From: Dyella terrae
GTDB lineage: Bacteria; Pseudomonadota; Gammaproteobacteria; Xanthomonadales; Rhodanobacteraceae
Assembly: GCF_022394535.1 (NCBI RefSeq)
Contig: NZ_CP089414.1
Coordinates: 1,550,001-1,614,000, forward strand
Direction of reading: 5' to 3'
Length of the DNA stretch: 64,000 nt
The position numbers were made by a program, and so were the translations under genes. Each line of letters starts with the position of its first letter. Positions within the stretch are counted from its first letter, which is position 1. The notes below the pieces were generated by a model that ran no database searches, was not told where the DNA came from, and saw only the letters and a list, made by a program, of their open reading frames with translations. Shown piece by piece: positions 27,027 through 37,736 of the stretch.

Positions 27027-28424
27027 ATGGCGTTTCTGATCGTGTTGGCCGCACTGTGCTTTCTGATGTTCGCGGCTTATCGCGGCTACAGCGTGATCCT
27101 GTTCGCACCCGTGGCGGCGCTTGGCGCAGTGCTGCTGACCGACCCGTCGCTGGTGGCGCCGATGTTCACCGGGCTGTTCATGGACAAGATGGTCGGCTTC
27201 CTCAAGCTGTACTTTCCCGTATTCATGCTCGGCGCGATCTTTGGCAAGGTCATCGAGCTGTCCGGCTTCTCTAAGTCTATCGTCGCGGCCACCATCGGCC
27301 TGCTGGGACGCAGCCGCGCAATGCTGTCCATCGTGATCGTGTGCGCCCTGCTCACCTACGGCGGCGTGTCGCTGTTCGTGGTGGTGTTCGCCGTATATCC
27401 GTTCGCGGCGGAACTGTTCCGGCAGTCCAACATTCCCAAGCGCCTCATTCCCGGCACCATCGCGCTGGGCGCGTTCACCTTCACCATGGATTCGCTGCCG
27501 GGTACGCCGCAGATCCAGAACATCATTCCCACGTCGTTCTTCGGCACCAATGCGTGGGCTGCGCCGTGGCTGGGTACGTTGGGCGCGGTGTTCATCCTGA
27601 TCGTTGGCATGCTTTATCTCGAATCACGCCGACGCAAAGCGATGGCGGCAGGCGAAGGCTATGGCACGGAACTCGTCAACGAACCGGTCGCTTTCGAAGG
27701 CGGCACGCTCACCCATCCGCTGATCGCCCTGCTGCCGCTGGTGCTGGTCGGCGTATTGAACAAGCTGCTGGGCGATGCTCTTCCCCGCTGGTACGGCACC
27801 AGTTATTCGTTCCTGCCGGCAGTGATCGGCGAGACCAAGCCCGTGGTGCAGGAGATCCCCAAGATCGCCGCCATCTGGGCCGTCGAAGGCGCCCTGCTGG
27901 TCGGCATTCTCTGTGTGCTCGCGTTTGCCTGGCGCCCCGTGACCCGGCGCTTCGCCGAAGGCAGCAAGGCGGCAGTGGGCGGAGCATTGCTGGCCTCCAT
28001 GAACACGGCGTCCGAATATGGCTTTGGGGCGGTCATCGCCGCCCTGCCGGGGTTCCGGGTCATTGCCAACGCCCTGCACGCCATCCCGCATCCGCTGGTG
28101 AACGAAGCCGTCACCGTTACCGCGCTGGCCGGCATCACCGGCTCGGCCTCGGGGGGCATGGGCATCGCCCTGGGCGCCATGGCGGATACCTTCATCCGCA
28201 ATGCGCAGGCCGCCGGCATCCCGATGGAAGTGCTGCACCGCGTGGCCGCCATGGCCTCCGGTGGCATGGATACCCTGCCCCACAACGGCGCGGTGATCAC
28301 CCTGCTGGCCGTGACCGGGCTGACCCATCGCCAGTCCTACCGGGACATTTTTGCCATCACGGTCATCAAGACCCTGGCCGTGTTCGTGGTGATCCTGGCG
28401 TACGGGCTTACCGGGCTGGTCTGA
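27027..28424 (+). CDS. GntP-family permease (candidate 3-hydroxybutyrate transporter)
   Basis: 465 residues with about 12-14 membrane helices in the GntP/CitMHS-like pattern. Internal hallmarks are FGKVIELSGFSKSIVAATIGLLG and GITGSASGGMGIALGAM, and MASGGMDTLPHNGAV near residue 410. GntP members transport gluconate and related hydroxy acids, and several are annotated as D-beta-hydroxybutyrate permeases. The location opposite a PHB-type esterase and near an oligomer hydrolase favours that substrate here, by inference. It is divergent from the frameshifted TonB receptor. The ATG at 27027 follows GGGGAATCG. Confidence 0.8.
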   Translation: MAFLIVLAALCFLMFAAYRGYSVILFAPVAALGAVLLTDPSLVAPMFTGLFMDKMVGFLKLYFPVFMLGAIFGKVIELSGFSKSIVAATIGLLGRSRAMLSIVIVCALLTYGGVSLFVVVFAVYPFAAELFRQSNIPKRLIPGTIALGAFTFTMDSLPGTPQIQNIIPTSFFGTNAWAAPWLGTLGAVFILIVGMLYLESRRRKAMAAGEGYGTELVNEPVAFEGGTLTHPLIALLPLVLVGVLNKLLGDALPRWYGTSYSFLPAVIGETKPVVQEIPKIAAIWAVEGALLVGILCVLAFAWRPVTRRFAEGSKAAVGGALLASMNTASEYGFGAVIAALPGFRVIANALHAIPHPLVNEAVTVTALAGITGSASGGMGIALGAMADTFIRNAQAAGIPMEVLHRVAAMASGGMDTLPHNGAVITLLAVTGLTHRQSYRDIFAITVIKTLAVFVVILAYGLTGLV

Positions 28425-28449
28425 GCCTCCCCTCCTGTTTCTCCCCCTC

Positions 28450-28485
28450 GGCCCGCCCGGCTTCATTTGGCGGGCCGCTTTCTTT
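28450..28485 (+). terminator. terminator of the GntP-family permease gene
   Basis: An 8-bp stem GGCCCGCC/GGCGGGCC (28450-28457, 28469-28476) is followed by GCTTTCTTT. Confidence 0.65.
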
Positions 28486-28583
28486 GCGTCGGCAAAGGGG
28501 CGAGGGCCCCTGCTTTCGTTGCAATGAAGGGCGGAAACACCTGCCTGAACGAATTTGTTAAGACCTTTCAAGCAAGCGGTCAC

Positions 28584-28609
28584 ATAACTCCGTATAATCC
28601 CGGAGTTAT
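28584..28609 (+). promoter_or_regulatory. typA promoter -10 embedded in a dyad
   Basis: A perfect TATAAT (28593-28598) lies 60 bases before the typA start. It is flanked symmetrically by ATAACTCCG (28584-28592) and CGGAGTTAT (28601-28609), a perfect 9-bp inverted repeat. No strong -35 box is visible. The dyad could be an operator or a structure in the 5' end of the transcript. Confidence 0.5.
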
Positions 28610-28658
28610 CCCTACTGAAACCTCACGCGACGGCCTCGCGCCGCCCCGAGCCGACCTC

Positions 28659-30509
<1,851 letters not shown>

Positions 30510-30536
30510 TCGCCCGAGCGACGTACCGCGTAACGA

Positions 30537-30563
30537 AAAGGCCGCCGAAAGGCGGCCTTTTTC
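30537..30563. terminator. intrinsic terminator of typA
   Basis: The stem AAAGGCCGCC/GGCGGCCTTT with a GAAA loop and following T run lies between typA and the convergent methyltransferase gene, and may serve both. Confidence 0.88.
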
Positions 30564-30574
30564 ATTCTAGACAA

Positions 30575-31180
30575 TCAAACAGACGACGCCCGCTCCAAAG
30601 CCGCTACCCGTCGCTCCAGTCGCGGCCCCAGATAACAATGCGAGCCGCAGGGCATCAGCCCGGCCTCGTTGAACGCCTTCAGGTACCAGGACGGCGCACG
30701 TGAATGGAAACCCTCCATGTCGCCGTCCACGCCATCCTTGCTGGTGAACACCTCAAGGAAGGCGACGCCTTCGAGCATATCGCTGATGCCGCCAAGCCCC
30801 GCGCGAATTTCCGCGGGCTTGAGGTAATGCAGCACGTCCGTGCACACGACGATGTCGAAACGATGATCGAAGCGCAGATACTCCAGCTGACCAAACCGGG
30901 CCAACCCGATATTGCGGCTACGCCCGTAGCGCTCAACGGCGTACTCGCTCGCCTCCAGCCCCTGATAGTGAAGACCGGGTCGGAGCTTCAATAACGGCGC
31001 ACGCCATACGCCCTCCCCGCATCCCACGTCGAGCACCGAACGTACCGGCCTCCCCAGGTAGTACTCCGCTTGTGCCACCACCATGGCGATCTTGCGGCGC
31101 AATTCCGTCGGGGACGCAACCGAATGATCAGGGTGGCGGTACCACTTGTCGAAGTAGGCGCGGTCGTAAATCTTGGTCAC
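30575..31180 (-). CDS. class I SAM-dependent methyltransferase
   Basis: 201 residues. Motif I is SVLDVGCGEGVWRAPLL (about residues 40-56), motif II-like YQGLEASEYAVERYG follows, and motif IV is DIVVCTDVLHYL. This is the Rossmann methyltransferase fold; the substrate cannot be named. The start is a GTG at 31180, chosen because GGAGG lies seven bases upstream; the much longer upstream open frame has no protein-like composition. Confidence 0.78.
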   Translation of the reverse strand: MTKIYDRAYFDKWYRHPDHSVASPTELRRKIAMVVAQAEYYLGRPVRSVLDVGCGEGVWRAPLLKLRPGLHYQGLEASEYAVERYGRSRNIGLARFGQLEYLRFDHRFDIVVCTDVLHYLKPAEIRAGLGGISDMLEGVAFLEVFTSKDGVDGDMEGFHSRAPSWYLKAFNEAGLMPCGSHCYLGPRLERRVAALERASSV

Positions 31181-31288
31181 AGTACAGCCTCCGGCGTGAA
31201 CCCGAATGGTAGCGCAGCCGTCATGATCACCTGCCCTGAACATGGTTTGCCGCAGCATTAAGTGCGCAGGAACCTGGGAGCCGCCCGT

Positions 31289-31576
31289 ATGCCCACGATC
31301 CGCATTCGCATGACCGGCACGCGCGACGATGCCGACACTCTCCTCACGATTCTTCACGGCATCGACGGCATCGAGCATGTCGAGGAGATTGATGACCCAT
31401 CGCAGAGCATGCGAGAGGACTCCAGCTCCTCCGATCTCGTCGACGACAACAGCGCCGACTTGTTCTTCATCGAAGTCACCGCGCGTGACACGCTTCATGC
31501 GGATGCTGTGCGCGCGGTCGCCGAAGTGGAGGCCTCCGTATTGGGAGCGCTCGTAGAATTCACCGACGACGCCTGA
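31289..31576 (+). CDS. hypothetical acidic protein
   Basis: 95 residues, strongly acidic. It has a beta-alpha-beta-like start (PTIRIRMTGTRDDADTLLTIL), a disordered Ser/Asp-rich loop (residues about 38-54) and a second DLFFIEVTARDTLHADAVRAV unit. That pattern suggests a small ferredoxin-like alpha/beta fold. GGGAG precedes the ATG. It is divergent from the methyltransferase gene. No family recognised. Confidence 0.6.
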   Translation: MPTIRIRMTGTRDDADTLLTILHGIDGIEHVEEIDDPSQSMREDSSSSDLVDDNSADLFFIEVTARDTLHADAVRAVAEVEASVLGALVEFTDDA

Positions 31577-31780
31577 AGCCTCTGTCGCGGGAAAGCATTG
31601 AAGCCAAAGGGGATGGCACGCACACGGGCATGTCATCCCTGCGCCAAGCTGTCGCGGCGCATGAATCCCCGCCGAACAATTTTGCGGCACCCACCTCTTC
31701 CCCGGTAAGCCGGTCGTCAACTCCCACGTTGACACTCCCAGGTCACGCCGTCGTTCAACTGCCGCCTGGAGCCCGGACGC

Positions 31781-33331
31781 ATGCAGGACACCTCGAACTA
31801 CCCTTCGCTTCGCACCCGCTCTTGGCTCGCCGCCGTGAGCATGCTGCTCGTCCTTGGCTCCGGAGCGGCCACCGCCCGGGACGCTCATGCGCTTTCGCAA
31901 GACGACGTGGACTGGCTCCGCCGAGACAGCTTCGAACTCGACAGCGCTACGGTCGCTACGTACCGCGACCTCGGCCGCTCACACCTGCTCGATCGGCAAC
32001 TGGACGGACGCGTTGGCGATGACCTGCCCGCGCCGATCACCGCGCTGATCAACTCATACGAAGCCGCCAATACGCCCACCGAGCAGCTCCTGACCAACCT
32101 GCGCGACGAGCAGGACAAGATCAAGAACATGCCCGAGGGTGACGACAAAGCCGCCGCGAAGAAAGACCAGCAGCAGCACGCCAACGACCTTCTGCAGCAG
32201 GCGCAGGAAATCGAGATGCTGCATGCCATCTATGGGCCTAACCAGCTCAAGGAACAGATGGTGTGGTTCTGGCTCAACCATTTCAGTGTGTACGGCGCCA
32301 AGGGGCGCGTGCGCTGGGTTGCCGCCGACTACGTGCAGAACACCATCCGTCCGCATGCACTGGGCAAGTTCCGCGACCTGGTGATGGCCACGCTGGAAAG
32401 CCCGGCGATGATGGAGTTCCTGGACAACGCACAGAACGCCAAGGGTCACGTCAACGAAAACTATGCGCGCGAGCTGATGGAGCTGCATACGCTCGGCGTG
32501 GGTTCCGGCTATACCCAGCAGGACGTGCAGCAACTGGCGCTGATCCTCACTGGCGCCGGCGTCGCGCCGCTACGCGATCCGGGTGCCGTGCGCCCGCGCG
32601 TGGCCGAGATGGTGGTGCGCAACGGCATGTTCGAGTTCAGCCCCAAGCGCCATGACTTCAGCGACAAGGTGCTGCTCGGCCACAAGATCAAGGGCAGTGG
32701 TTTCGACGAGATCTCCGAGGCTGTCGACATCATCACCAAGCAACCGGCGTGCGCGCAATTCGTTTCGAAGAAGCTTGCCGAATACTTCATCACCGACGAG
32801 CCATCGCCGGAACTGGTGGCGAAGATGGCACATACGTTCCAACGCACCGACGGTGATATCGCCGAGGTGTTGCGCACCATGTTCGAGTCGAAGGAGCTGG
32901 CCGCCAGCTACGGCAAAAAGTTCAAGGACCCGATGCAGTTCGTGGTGTCGTCGGTGCGCATGGCCTATGACGGCAAGCCGATCGCCAACGCCAAGCCGCT
33001 GCTCAATTGGCTCAACCAGCTGGGCGAGCCCGTATTCGGGCGCCTGACGCCGGATGGCTGGCCATTGGATAGCACCGGTTGGTCCAGCTCCGGACAGATG
33101 GCCAAACGCTTCGAGATCGCCGGCGCCATCGGCACTGGCAATAACCGCCTGTTGACGCCGGAAGGCCAGCCCAAGAGTGGTGGTGATTTCCCGATGCTCA
33201 CCACCCGCCTCTACTACGACACCTTCGATACCAAGCTGAGCACGCCGACGCGTGACGCGCTGGCCAAGGCCACCACTCAGCAGGAATGGAACACCTTCCT
33301 GCTTTCTTCGCCTGACTTCAATTACCGCTGA
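31781..33331 (+). CDS. DUF1800 family protein, exported
   Basis: 516 residues. A signal peptide (about 1-33, ending GAATARD) precedes a DUF1800 domain. Family motifs are MVWFWLNHFSVYG, NENYARELMELHTLGVGSGYTQ and the C-terminal GWPLDSTGWSSSGQMAKR. DUF1800 proteins are periplasmic and almost always encoded next to a DUF1501 protein, as here (11 bases downstream). Their molecular function is unresolved. Confidence 0.88.
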   Translation: MQDTSNYPSLRTRSWLAAVSMLLVLGSGAATARDAHALSQDDVDWLRRDSFELDSATVATYRDLGRSHLLDRQLDGRVGDDLPAPITALINSYEAANTPTEQLLTNLRDEQDKIKNMPEGDDKAAAKKDQQQHANDLLQQAQEIEMLHAIYGPNQLKEQMVWFWLNHFSVYGAKGRVRWVAADYVQNTIRPHALGKFRDLVMATLESPAMMEFLDNAQNAKGHVNENYARELMELHTLGVGSGYTQQDVQQLALILTGAGVAPLRDPGAVRPRVAEMVVRNGMFEFSPKRHDFSDKVLLGHKIKGSGFDEISEAVDIITKQPACAQFVSKKLAEYFITDEPSPELVAKMAHTFQRTDGDIAEVLRTMFESKELAASYGKKFKDPMQFVVSSVRMAYDGKPIANAKPLLNWLNQLGEPVFGRLTPDGWPLDSTGWSSSGQMAKRFEIAGAIGTGNNRLLTPEGQPKSGGDFPMLTTRLYYDTFDTKLSTPTRDALAKATTQQEWNTFLLSSPDFNYR

Positions 33332-33342
33332 GGCAGACTTCC

Positions 33343-34545
33343 ATGAAACGCCGCGAATTCCTGCTCGCCGCAGCCACCGCTGCTGTCGCCGCTCCCGCCT
33401 TGTCGTTTTCAGGAAAACTGTTCGCCGCGCCGGCCAGCAGCCCACGCTTCCTGCTGGTGTTCCTGCGCGGTGGCTACGACAGCAACAACCTGCTGGTGCC
33501 CTACAGCAGCGACTTCTACTACGAGTCGCGCCCCACCCTCGCCATCGCCAAGCCTGACCCGTACAACGCCAACAGCACGATCGGGCTGGACGGCAACTGG
33601 GGCCTCAACCCGGTGCTGCGGGATTCCATCTACCCGTTGTGGCAGAAACGGCAGGTGGCCTTCGTTCCTTTCGCCGGCACCGACGATATGTCGCGTAGCC
33701 ATTTCGAGACCCAGGACAACATCGAATCCGGCGAGTCGACGGAGCAACGCAGCAACTTCCGCTCGGGCTTCATGGCGCGCTTGTCGGGCCAGATGAGCAC
33801 GGTGCCATCCATCGCCTTCACCGACGCCCTGCCGCTATCTTTCCAGGGCAGCGGTCGCGACATTCCCAACATCTCTCTGCGCGGCAATACCAAGCCGGTC
33901 TATGACGAGCGCCAGGCCGGCATCCTTGCCGGCATGTACCGCAACACGACGCTTGCCTCAGCCGCGGCGGACGGCCTGGAACTTCGCCAGACCGTGTCGA
34001 AGGAACTGCAGGACGAGATGATGAAGGCGAACCGTGGCGCTCCCAACGCCAAGAGCTTCGCCGACGAAACCCAGCGCATCGCCACCATGATGCGCGACCA
34101 GTACCGCCTTGGCTTCGTCGACGTAGGCGGCTGGGACACGCACGTCAACCAGGGCAACGTCACCGGCCAGCTCGCCAACAACCTCAGCAATCTCGGCAAG
34201 GGCATTGCCGCTTATGCCGACGCGCTGGGTGACGAGTGGAACAACACCGTGGTCGTCGTGGTATCCGAGTTCGGCCGCACCTTCCGCGAGAACGGCAACA
34301 AGGGCACCGATCATGGCCACGGCACGGTGTACTGGGTGCTGGGCGGCAAGGTCAACGGCGGCCGTATCGCCGGCCAGCAAGTGGCGGTGAATCCGCAGAG
34401 TCTGCTGCAGAACCGCGACTACCCGGTGCTCAACAACTATCGCGACGTACTCGGGGGCTTGATGGGGCGCATGTGGGGGCTATCCGGCAGTCAGTTGCAG
34501 TCGGTATTCCCTGGAGCGCGCCCGAGGGATCTGCAACTGGTCTGA
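33343..34545 (+). CDS. DUF1501 family protein with Tat-like signal
   Basis: 400 residues. The N-terminus MKRREFLLAAATAAVAAPAL has the twin arginine and hydrophobic stretch of a Tat signal. The mature protein belongs to DUF1501, an alkaline-phosphatase-like fold, with FLRGGYDSNNLLVPY, GGWDTHVNQG and VVVVSEFGRTFRENGNKGTDHGHG, where candidate metal ligands are visible. It forms a two-gene operon with the upstream DUF1800 gene. Confidence 0.88.
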   Translation: MKRREFLLAAATAAVAAPALSFSGKLFAAPASSPRFLLVFLRGGYDSNNLLVPYSSDFYYESRPTLAIAKPDPYNANSTIGLDGNWGLNPVLRDSIYPLWQKRQVAFVPFAGTDDMSRSHFETQDNIESGESTEQRSNFRSGFMARLSGQMSTVPSIAFTDALPLSFQGSGRDIPNISLRGNTKPVYDERQAGILAGMYRNTTLASAAADGLELRQTVSKELQDEMMKANRGAPNAKSFADETQRIATMMRDQYRLGFVDVGGWDTHVNQGNVTGQLANNLSNLGKGIAAYADALGDEWNNTVVVVVSEFGRTFRENGNKGTDHGHGTVYWVLGGKVNGGRIAGQQVAVNPQSLLQNRDYPVLNNYRDVLGGLMGRMWGLSGSQLQSVFPGARPRDLQLV

Positions 34546-34617
34546 CGCCAGCGTCATACAAGCGCGCTCCCACAACGGCTTCGTCGCCTTGCTGGAGCGC
34601 GCGATGCTCTCCAACCA

Positions 34618-35064
34618 TCAGTCGATACGGCGATAGCTGCCCGTCATCACCGGCTCCCATTTCACTCCGCCGTCGAACGAACTCTCGAGCCGCAACGTCA
34701 ATACGTTGTCCTCCTCGAACGCGTATACATGCCGCGTCTGCCCGCGCTGCGAACTGCGCACGAAGGTCAGGTTCTCGCCATTCCATACGCCCGGTGCCGG
34801 CGTCCCCGGCACGAAGCCATAGCTGTCGAACCAGTGCAGGCTGTACTGATCATGTTCGGGCTCTGCCACGAACACGGCATGCGCCTGCAAGCTGACTGCA
34901 CCATCGCGTTCCTCGCGGTAGTCCTGCACCAGCACGCGGCCGTTCAATGCCAGGCGCGCCGTGAGGTGCCCTGTGGCGAGTCCGCCTTGCCCCCAACGCG
35001 TCGTGGCGATGGTTTCCTCGCCCTGCCAATCGCCCGTCAGACGGGCCAGCATGCTTGCAGACAT
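34618..35064 (-). CDS. DUF1579-like protein
   Basis: 148 residues, soluble, predicted lipocalin-like beta barrel. LARLTGDWQGEETI at the start and GHLTARLALNGRVLVQDY are typical of the DUF1579 group. It ends with VMTGSYRRID. It lies three bases downstream of the DUF1700-like membrane gene and likely belongs to the same PadR-headed operon. Biochemical role unknown. Confidence 0.72.
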   Translation of the reverse strand: MSASMLARLTGDWQGEETIATTRWGQGGLATGHLTARLALNGRVLVQDYREERDGAVSLQAHAVFVAEPEHDQYSLHWFDSYGFVPGTPAPGVWNGENLTFVRSSQRGQTRHVYAFEEDNVLTLRLESSFDGGVKWEPVMTGSYRRID

Positions 35065-35067
35065 GGC

Positions 35068-35985
35068 TCAGTTCCCCTCACCCGACAAACGCACCAGCAA
35101 GCCCTTGGCGATGGCACCGTGCAGCTTGCCCAGGCCACGCACCATGTGCAGCGTAACGAACAGCAGGAGGATGCCGGCGATACAGGTCAACACCGCCAAC
35201 GGCCAGTAGTGGTCGTCACACAACCAGTGCGGAATGCCGCAATTGAGATAGATCACATCCGTCGCACTCAGCGCCTTCAGCACCGGCGTGCCGATGAAGG
35301 CAAGCGAAATGCTCAGGAAGGTGATCGTCAACGTGAAGTACAAAATGCCCAGAGGCAGCATCAGCACCATGTAGAACAACGTGGTCCACGTATGCACGTC
35401 GGTGAAGATGGCTCCCACCCGCTGGCTCAATGATTTGCCGGCATTCGACGGATACAGCGGTCGACGCGGCATGCGCACGCCCAACATCGTTTCGACGATG
35501 CGCCCCTCCAACAACGATAGCGCGCGCACCGTGGCGAGAAAGAGGATGGCGAACGGAATGCCGATGATCAGTACCGACAAGCCCATCGACAGCGAAATGC
35601 CCGTCACCGCCCACACGAAATAGAAAATGCCTGTGGCCAGCGCCAGCAGCATGTAGAACAGCGCGCCCCATGTGCGCGAATCGGCGGCAACGCCAAAGAA
35701 GCGACCCACCAGCGAGCCCCGCTTTGGCGGCGGCGGCGGACGCAGCGCGCGTTGGATCTTGATCTCCTGGTCGCGATAGATATCCGCCACCTCTTCCGGC
35801 GCGCCGTAGGTGCTGACCACGTGGGCCAGCATGTCGGCTTCGCTGCGTTGTGGGTTGTCGGCCAACTCCGCACGCAGATGCTCCTCCGCGTCGTACAGCG
35901 CATCCTGGATCAATGCCGGGTCTGCGCCTTTCAGCGCAATGCGCAGCTGCTTCAGGTATTCAACGATCGTGCGTGGTGCGTTCAT
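35068..35985 (-). CDS. DUF1700/HAAS-type membrane protein
   Basis: 305 residues. Residues 1-75 are a soluble helical HAAS-like domain (EYLKQLRIALKGADPALIQD, DALYDAEEHLRAEL). About six transmembrane helices follow in two similar blocks (GALFYMLLALATGIFYFVWA and TTLFYMVLMLPLGILYFTLT), suggesting an internal duplication. Such proteins are regularly encoded downstream of PadR regulators. The ATG follows AAGGAGGGG, and its TAATG overlaps the PadR stop, so the two are translationally coupled. Confidence 0.8.
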   Translation of the reverse strand: MNAPRTIVEYLKQLRIALKGADPALIQDALYDAEEHLRAELADNPQRSEADMLAHVVSTYGAPEEVADIYRDQEIKIQRALRPPPPPKRGSLVGRFFGVAADSRTWGALFYMLLALATGIFYFVWAVTGISLSMGLSVLIIGIPFAILFLATVRALSLLEGRIVETMLGVRMPRRPLYPSNAGKSLSQRVGAIFTDVHTWTTLFYMVLMLPLGILYFTLTITFLSISLAFIGTPVLKALSATDVIYLNCGIPHWLCDDHYWPLAVLTCIAGILLLFVTLHMVRGLGKLHGAIAKGLLVRLSGEGN

Positions 35986-36347
35986 TACACCCCTCCTTGC
36001 AAAACGGCTTCCACGGAGTCGCGCGTGGCCGACCAGGCATCCACCCAATCGCGCAACACCTCGCGCCCCTGCTTCGTTATGCGGTAATAGCGCCGCGGTG
36101 GCCCGCTGATGGAAGGCTCCACCTCGCTGGCCAGCAGCCCCGCCCCCTCGAGATTGCGCAGCACGGGATATAGCGCGCTCTGCTTACCTGCAAGCACGCC
36201 CTCACCCACTTCCTCCAGGCGCTTGGCGATCTGGTAGCCGTACATCGGCTGCCGCGACTGTGCCAGCACCGCCAGCAGCACCAGCGACACCGTACCCGCC
36301 GATAGCTCCTTCTGGAATTTCTTCAGATGGCCGCTGTTGTCTTCCAT
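35985..36347 (-). CDS. PadR-family transcriptional regulator
   Basis: 120 residues, a PadR winged helix: LVLLAVLAQSRQPMYGYQIAKRL, SALYPVLRNLEGAGLL and PPRRYYRITKQGREVLRDW are conserved. It heads a three-gene unit (PadR, membrane HAAS protein, DUF1579-like), the standard arrangement in which PadR represses its own operon in response to an effector or envelope stress. The promoter region lies at 36350-36410. Confidence 0.88.
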   Translation of the reverse strand: MEDNSGHLKKFQKELSAGTVSLVLLAVLAQSRQPMYGYQIAKRLEEVGEGVLAGKQSALYPVLRNLEGAGLLASEVEPSISGPPRRYYRITKQGREVLRDWVDAWSATRDSVEAVLQGGV

Positions 36348-36786
36348 GCCCCACCCGCACTGCTACATACCTTGGAGTGAACCATAGTACGAAGTTAACA
36401 GTAGTGGCCTGGGCCTGAAGTCATACCCTGCCATAAGGCATGGTGGGCATGACACCAATGTATGTACCGGTTGTACAAACATTGGTGTCATCGAGGATGT
36501 ACAAACATTGGTGTCAGCGGGCTCAGCCGGCTGAGAGACTAGGGGAGATGGGTACTCGAGGGATCAATTCGCAAGCGCCGGGCCACGGGCCCAGCTTGGC
36601 CTCGCCCTAGCGGCCCACGAAGGTCAGCTATGGGTTGCGTGCTCAATGGGTCAACGCAACACCTTGGCGATATGTCAGCAATGGGGCCATGTAGCGTTCC
36701 CGCACTTTCCAGCTTAGTGTGCCTGAGCACCGGATGGACTAGACACCCACTCGAACGAGCCCTCCCCTTGCACATCCAGGCCAAAC
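36348..36786. other. intergenic region at the left side of the accessory island
   Basis: About 440 bases lacking a credible gene. It contains the padR promoter region and a cluster of three 18-bp repeats. An open frame at 36539-36784 lacks a ribosome-binding site and protein-like composition. Base composition drops from here rightward. Confidence 0.5.
36450..36516. repeat. three copies of an 18-bp repeat, inverted and direct
   Basis: TGACACCAATGTATGTAC (36450-36467) is the inverted copy, with one mismatch, of GTACAAACATTGGTGTCA at 36473-36490, leaving a 5-base gap. The same 18-mer recurs in direct orientation at 36499-36516, eight bases later. It could be insertion-sequence end debris or a protein-binding array. 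I do not recognise the family. Confidence 0.8.
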
Positions 36787-37044
36787 TCAGGATTTCGTCC
36801 GAGCAGCGTGTGACACAACCTCTTCCAGTGTTCTCAGCACCTCATCTGACGAGTAGTACCTCCCAGATTGACGGGCGCGAGTTCCCGCCTCAATGGCGCG
36901 CACTATCGCCTCTCGGCGCACGAGTTCACGGCGAAGTGTTCTTTCTACGAAATCAGACGCCGCACTGCCGTCGCCGAAATCCCTCTTGATGGCTTGCAGC
37001 AAGTCAGCGTCCAACGGGATATCCCAACTGGATCGATTACTCAC
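36787..37044 (-). CDS. ribbon-helix-helix-like small protein, possible orphan antitoxin
   Basis: 85 residues from a GTG preceded by GAGGAGG. The N-terminus (WDIPLDADLLQAIKRDFGD) and the helix AASDFVERTLRRELVRREAIV resemble ribbon-helix-helix regulators. The tail SGRYYSSDEVLRTLEEVV is like the C-terminus of ParD/CopG-type antitoxins that contacts a toxin. No toxin gene follows on the same strand, so it may be an orphan. Family assignment is by composition and layout only. Confidence 0.5.
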   Translation of the reverse strand: MSNRSSWDIPLDADLLQAIKRDFGDGSAASDFVERTLRRELVRREAIVRAIEAGTRARQSGRYYSSDEVLRTLEEVVSHAARTKS

Positions 37045-37272
37045 AACGACCTCCTCAATCTGCTTCTTTGAGCATGAAAGCACCCTTAGGGGTATACGCC
37101 AGCTGAGACCACCTATCGACGACCCATTCTACCGCTCCTCTGTCGGGAAGCTCCGCGCAATAAGCCCCTCTGCAAGCGGACTGACCCAGATGTTGCCGCC
37201 TTAGCCCTGTTCCGGGATAACTTCATTGCCCATCGAAGCACAAAACTCTCGATGAGTGAGGAGCACACCACC

Positions 37273-37674
37273 ATGGCTCTGGAACATGAGCGGATCGAGC
37301 GCTTACTCGACCGCGCCCGCACGCTGCTTAATCGCTACAGCTACATGCGCGATGCGTCGTTTTTCAGCATGACGCCGCTGGGACACGATGCGGTCGAGAC
37401 GATCTTCAAGTGCGTGCAAGGGCACCTCAATCACCTGCGCGAGCGGTACAAGGCGGAGGCTGCTTCCGCAGAAGCCCGAAGGTTAGAGTTCGAGCTAGCC
37501 TTGCAACATATCAACGCCACCGCGGAAGGTCGTGAGGAAGAGGCCCGTGCCGAGCGCAAAGCCCTGGCGGAGCAATTCGGGCTCACCATAAACGACGCTG
37601 GCGACCGTTTCGGAGTCGTGATCTTCCGCGGGCCGAAGGCATCCGCTCCGGATGGGGAACCGTCGACGTCGTGA
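37273..37674 (+). CDS. hypothetical helical protein
   Basis: 133 residues, the only plus-strand gene of the island core. Mostly helical and charged, with a likely coiled coil at about 60-105 (RYKAEAASAEARRLEFELAL, then EGREEEARAERKAL). The ATG at 37273 is nine bases after GTGAGGAG; an upstream ATG at 37252 is in frame. No family recognised. Confidence 0.5.
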   Translation: MALEHERIERLLDRARTLLNRYSYMRDASFFSMTPLGHDAVETIFKCVQGHLNHLRERYKAEAASAEARRLEFELALQHINATAEGREEEARAERKALAEQFGLTINDAGDRFGVVIFRGPKASAPDGEPSTS

Positions 37675-37736
37675 CACTACCTTGATGGTCGAGATTTCCT
37701 CATAAACGAGGTATCAAAAGTGTTCACGACATGGCT

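Noticed and set aside
34562..34602. 9-bp inverted repeat with a 23-base loop after the DUF1501 gene
   Set aside because: The loop is too long and there is no T tract, so I did not call it a terminator.
36539..36784. 81-codon minus-strand frame near the island border
   Set aside because: No start signal, composition not protein-like.
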